From Flavobacteriales bacterium (GTDB taxonomy: Bacteria; Bacteroidota; Bacteroidia; Flavobacteriales_D; Crocinitomicaceae), in assembly GCA_947449575.1 (NCBI GenBank), contig CANFRV010000009.1, positions 54,088 to 118,087 on the forward strand: a stretch of 64,000 nt of DNA. Reading direction: 5' to 3'. The position numbers and the translations under genes were made by a program. The number at the start of each line of letters is the position of its first letter. Within the stretch, counting starts at the first letter, position 1. The notes under the pieces are model-generated. The model was not told the origin of the DNA. It did no database searches and was given only the letters and a program-made list of their open reading frames with translations. Below, one piece after another: positions 61,844 to 64,000 of the stretch.

Positions 61844-64000
61844 ATGAAAAAATTCACTCTTTTATCTTTTTTCCTTCTATTTCTTTCTTGTCATTTATTT
61901 TCTCAAGCGAAATTAGATTATTCTTCCAAGTGGTTTTTAGGAATAAATGTCGGTGGAACTTGGCAAACAACAGATGTGCAAAATAAATCCAATGCTGGTT
62001 ATGGTTATGGACTTACGTTAGGTAAAGCATTCAATTATGATTACGGAAAAAGAATCAGTTTTGATCTTCGTGGCAGATATCTAAGAGGTTTTTGGTATGG
62101 ACAAAATACTGATTCTACATCTATTAGCACTTCATATTCAGGTGTATTATCTCAAGAAGCAACCAATTATAAAGATTCAATTGGCTTTTCAATAAATAAT
62201 TTTCAGACAGATCTGCATCGTTTGGCAATTGAGCTCGTAATTCACGCTAACGGTCTAAAAGAGCGCACTAATTGGGATCCTTATATTTTTGGAGGAATTG
62301 GGGTTACGTGGCATCAAACCTACGGTAATTTAACAAATAATGGTCAACTGTATGATTATAAGGGGCTAACAGCGATTAATTCTTCTACTATCTCCTCTCT
62401 TTTGGATGCTACTTACGATACAACTTTAGATGGTAGTCAAAAAACAACTTATAGATCGACTCTTATGCCGAGTTTAGGATTTGGAATTGGTTATCAATTA
62501 ACAAAAGGAGTTTCAATAGGTTTAGAACACAAAACAACTTTTACGGGTTTGGATGATTTTGATGGTGTTGTGGCGGCAAGCAAATACAAACAAGATATTT
62601 ATCATTACACGAGTGGATATATTAAATTTCAATTAGGCGGTGAAAAAAAACCAAAAAATGAAATCGATCAAGTACAACTTCCAGCTCCTGCTGCAGTAGA
62701 GATTGTAAATCAATTGCCATTGGTGACTTTTGTAAACCCTTCTGCAACCAACACCGTCGTTAACTCACCAAATTATACAATCATCGCAGATGTAAAGTAC
62801 AATATTAGCGGAAGGGAATATATCCAATTTAAACAAAATGATGTATCATCTAATAATTTCACCTACAATACTGCTACCGAAAGATTAGAAAGTAATATTG
62901 TTTTAAATGAAGGCCAAAATTTAATTTATATTACGGCTCAAAATACAATTGGATCAGCTTGGAATTCAACTATTGTCATCTATAAAAAAGAACTTGGTTC
63001 ACCTCCTGTCGTGACTATCAGTAGTCCAAACACTACTCAAATTACAGTAAATAATCCTAACTATGTTCTAACTTCGAAAATTTTAAATGTGAAAGATGGT
63101 AGTCAAATTACGTTGCTTGTAAATGGCCAAAATCGTACTGATTTTACCTATACTCCTTCTACGACGATTATGTCTGCGCCTCTAACGCTGAAGGAAGGGA
63201 ATAATACGATTGTAATAAAAGGTACAAATCAATTTGGAATAGACAGTAAAAACACGACGATCCTCTATCAAAAACCGATTGTTGTTAATCCTCCGGTAGT
63301 AACATTCATAACACCAAATATTGACCCAATTACTTCACAAACTTCTTCCTATAATGTAAGTGCAACGGCTCTTAATGTAGCTGCAGCAAGTGGAATTCAA
63401 GTGAAATTAAATGGAATCAATGTCACTAATTTTGCGTTCAATTCCTCTAGCTCATTGGTTTCATTCCCTGCTAATTTAATAGAAGGTGCAAACACTATCA
63501 ACATCACAGGAACAAATACTGCAGGAACAGATACTGAAATTCAAACCATAAATTTCCAGAAACCTGTAACTATTCTTCCTCCGGTGATAACATTCATAAC
63601 ACCAAATATTGACCCAATTACTTCGCAAACTTCTTCCTATAATGTAAGTGCAACGGCTCTTAATGTAGCTTCAGCAAGTGGAATTCAGGTAAAATTAAAT
63701 GGAATCAATATCACTAATTTTGCGTTCAATTCCTCTAACTCATTGGTTTCATTTCCTGCTAATTTAATAGAAGGTGCAAACACTATCAACATCACAGGAA
63801 CAAATACTGCAGGAACAGATACTGAAATTCAAACCATAAATTTCCAGAAACCTGTCACTATACTTCCTCCGGTGGTAACATTCATAACACCAAATATTGA
63901 CCCAATTACTTCGCAAACTTCTTCCTATAATGTAAGTGCAACGGCTCTTAATGTAGCTTCAGCAAGTGGAATTCAGGTAAAACTAAATGGACTCAACGTC
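61844..64000 (+). CDS. Outer-membrane barrel protein with tandem Ig-like repeats (truncated by window edge)
   Basis: An open frame of 719 codons from the ATG at 61844 to the window end, so the gene is cut off on the right. A signal peptide (LLSFFLLFLSCHLFSQ) leads into an outer-membrane-like barrel (about residues 25-270: WFLGINVGGTWQTTDVQN, YDYGKRISFDLRGRYLRGFW, YIFGGIGVTWHQTYGNL, IGYQLTKGVSIGLEHKTTF). A linker (KNEIDQVQLPAPAAVEI) is followed by tandem Ig-like units of exactly 96 residues. Units start near residues 294, 390, 486, 582 and 678; the last three are nearly identical. It is likely a surface protein with a barrel anchor. Confidence 0.85.
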   Translation, partial: MKKFTLLSFFLLFLSCHLFSQAKLDYSSKWFLGINVGGTWQTTDVQNKSNAGYGYGLTLGKAFNYDYGKRISFDLRGRYLRGFWYGQNTDSTSISTSYSGVLSQEATNYKDSIGFSINNFQTDLHRLAIELVIHANGLKERTNWDPYIFGGIGVTWHQTYGNLTNNGQLYDYKGLTAINSSTISSLLDATYDTTLDGSQKTTYRSTLMPSLGFGIGYQLTKGVSIGLEHKTTFTGLDDFDGVVAASKYKQDIYHYTSGYIKFQLGGEKKPKNEIDQVQLPAPAAVEIVNQLPLVTFVNPSATNTVVNSPNYTIIADVKYNISGREYIQFKQNDVSSNNFTYNTATERLESNIVLNEGQNLIYITAQNTIGSAWNSTIVIYKKELGSPPVVTISSPNTTQITVNNPNYVLTSKILNVKDGSQITLLVNGQNRTDFTYTPSTTIMSAPLTLKEGNNTIVIKGTNQFGIDSKNTTILYQKPIVVNPPVVTFITPNIDPITSQTSSYNVSATALNVAAASGIQVKLNGINVTNFAFNSSSSLVSFPANLIEGANTINITGTNTAGTDTEIQTINFQKPVTILPPVITFITPNIDPITSQTSSYNVSATALNVASASGIQVKLNGINITNFAFNSSNSLVSFPANLIEGANTINITGTNTAGTDTEIQTINFQKPVTILPPVVTFITPNIDPITSQTSSYNVSATALNVASASGIQVKLNGLNV
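63299..64000 (+). repeat. 288-bp near-identical tandem repeats inside the barrel/Ig gene
   Basis: Units begin at 63299, 63587 and 63875 (the last cut by the window edge), each 288 bp, with only about a dozen differences per copy. Two older units with the same 288-bp period precede them at about 62723 and 63011 but have diverged in sequence. The period preserves the reading frame. Confidence 0.92.

Noticed and set aside
63299..64000. CRISPR array at the 288-bp repeats
   Set aside because: The repeats are contiguous coding units with no spacers and lie inside an open reading frame.

Overview
The window is AT-rich DNA from a member of the Bacteroidota, most likely a Flavobacteriales bacterium of the Fluviicola/Crocinitomicaceae kind. 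The genus is inferred; the phylum is well supported. Evidence includes type IX secretion (T9SS) C-terminal sorting domains of both type A and type B, a PorP/SprF-like protein, a TonB-dependent receptor with a carboxypeptidase-regulatory N-terminus, a three-gene succinate dehydrogenase of the Bacteroidota type, DUF4271 next to uroporphyrinogen-III synthase, and many upstream TAnnTTTG promoter boxes. No rRNA, tRNA, CRISPR array, prophage or insertion sequence was seen.

Layout. 1-5.5 kb: start of a TonB receptor, a CPA2 cation/proton antiporter, MgtE, a 2-hydroxyacid dehydrogenase and a PKD lipoprotein. 5.6-12.9 kb: an ALDH7-type aldehyde dehydrogenase, dxr, a DEDD exonuclease, free-methionine-sulfoxide reductase, an Ig-like lipoprotein and a UPF0104 membrane protein. 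12.9-17.2 kb: a kynurenine catabolic cluster (kynU, kmo, ALDH8). 17.5-23.9 kb: two surface-polysaccharide genes, then a quinone-oxidoreductase-like protein, rsmI, a DedA-like protein, hemD and DUF4271. 24-28.5 kb: glutaryl-CoA dehydrogenase, an Lrp regulator, recJ and an unknown secreted protein. 28.6-34.2 kb: a T9SS cargo protein, an arsenic-type operon (arsR, DUF6428, arsC, aquaporin) and adenine deaminase. 34.2-36.4 kb: accessory ORF6N and two unknown exported proteins. 36.6-40.9 kb: sdhCAB, interrupted by a small four-helix-bundle gene with inverted-repeat ends. 41-46.2 kb: a mini T9SS protein, an LD-carboxypeptidase, hemL, a lipoprotein and a methionine aminotransferase/omega-amidase pair. 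46.2-53.1 kb: two large T9SS proteins, a lipoprotein SPFH protein, a Cys-rich membrane protein, an exported superoxide dismutase and a bacilliredoxin. 53.3-58.4 kb: a DUF47/PiT phosphate pair, tadA and a clan GH-A-like glycoside hydrolase. 58.6-64 kb: an outer-membrane barrel, a PorP-like/type-B cargo pair and a large truncated barrel protein carrying a 288-bp tandem repeat array.

How the genes work together. ALDH7, kmo, kynU, ALDH8 and glutaryl-CoA dehydrogenase are steps of lysine and tryptophan breakdown that converge on glutaryl-CoA, although they lie in three separate loci. The Fe-S and flavin subunits of succinate dehydrogenase flank the most striking accessory insertion. The four-helix-bundle cassette (about 37388-37881) is the best candidate for an under-described system: its imperfect ends could pair in the sdh transcript like a ribosomal intervening sequence. 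All calls rest on reading the sequence; no database search was run.
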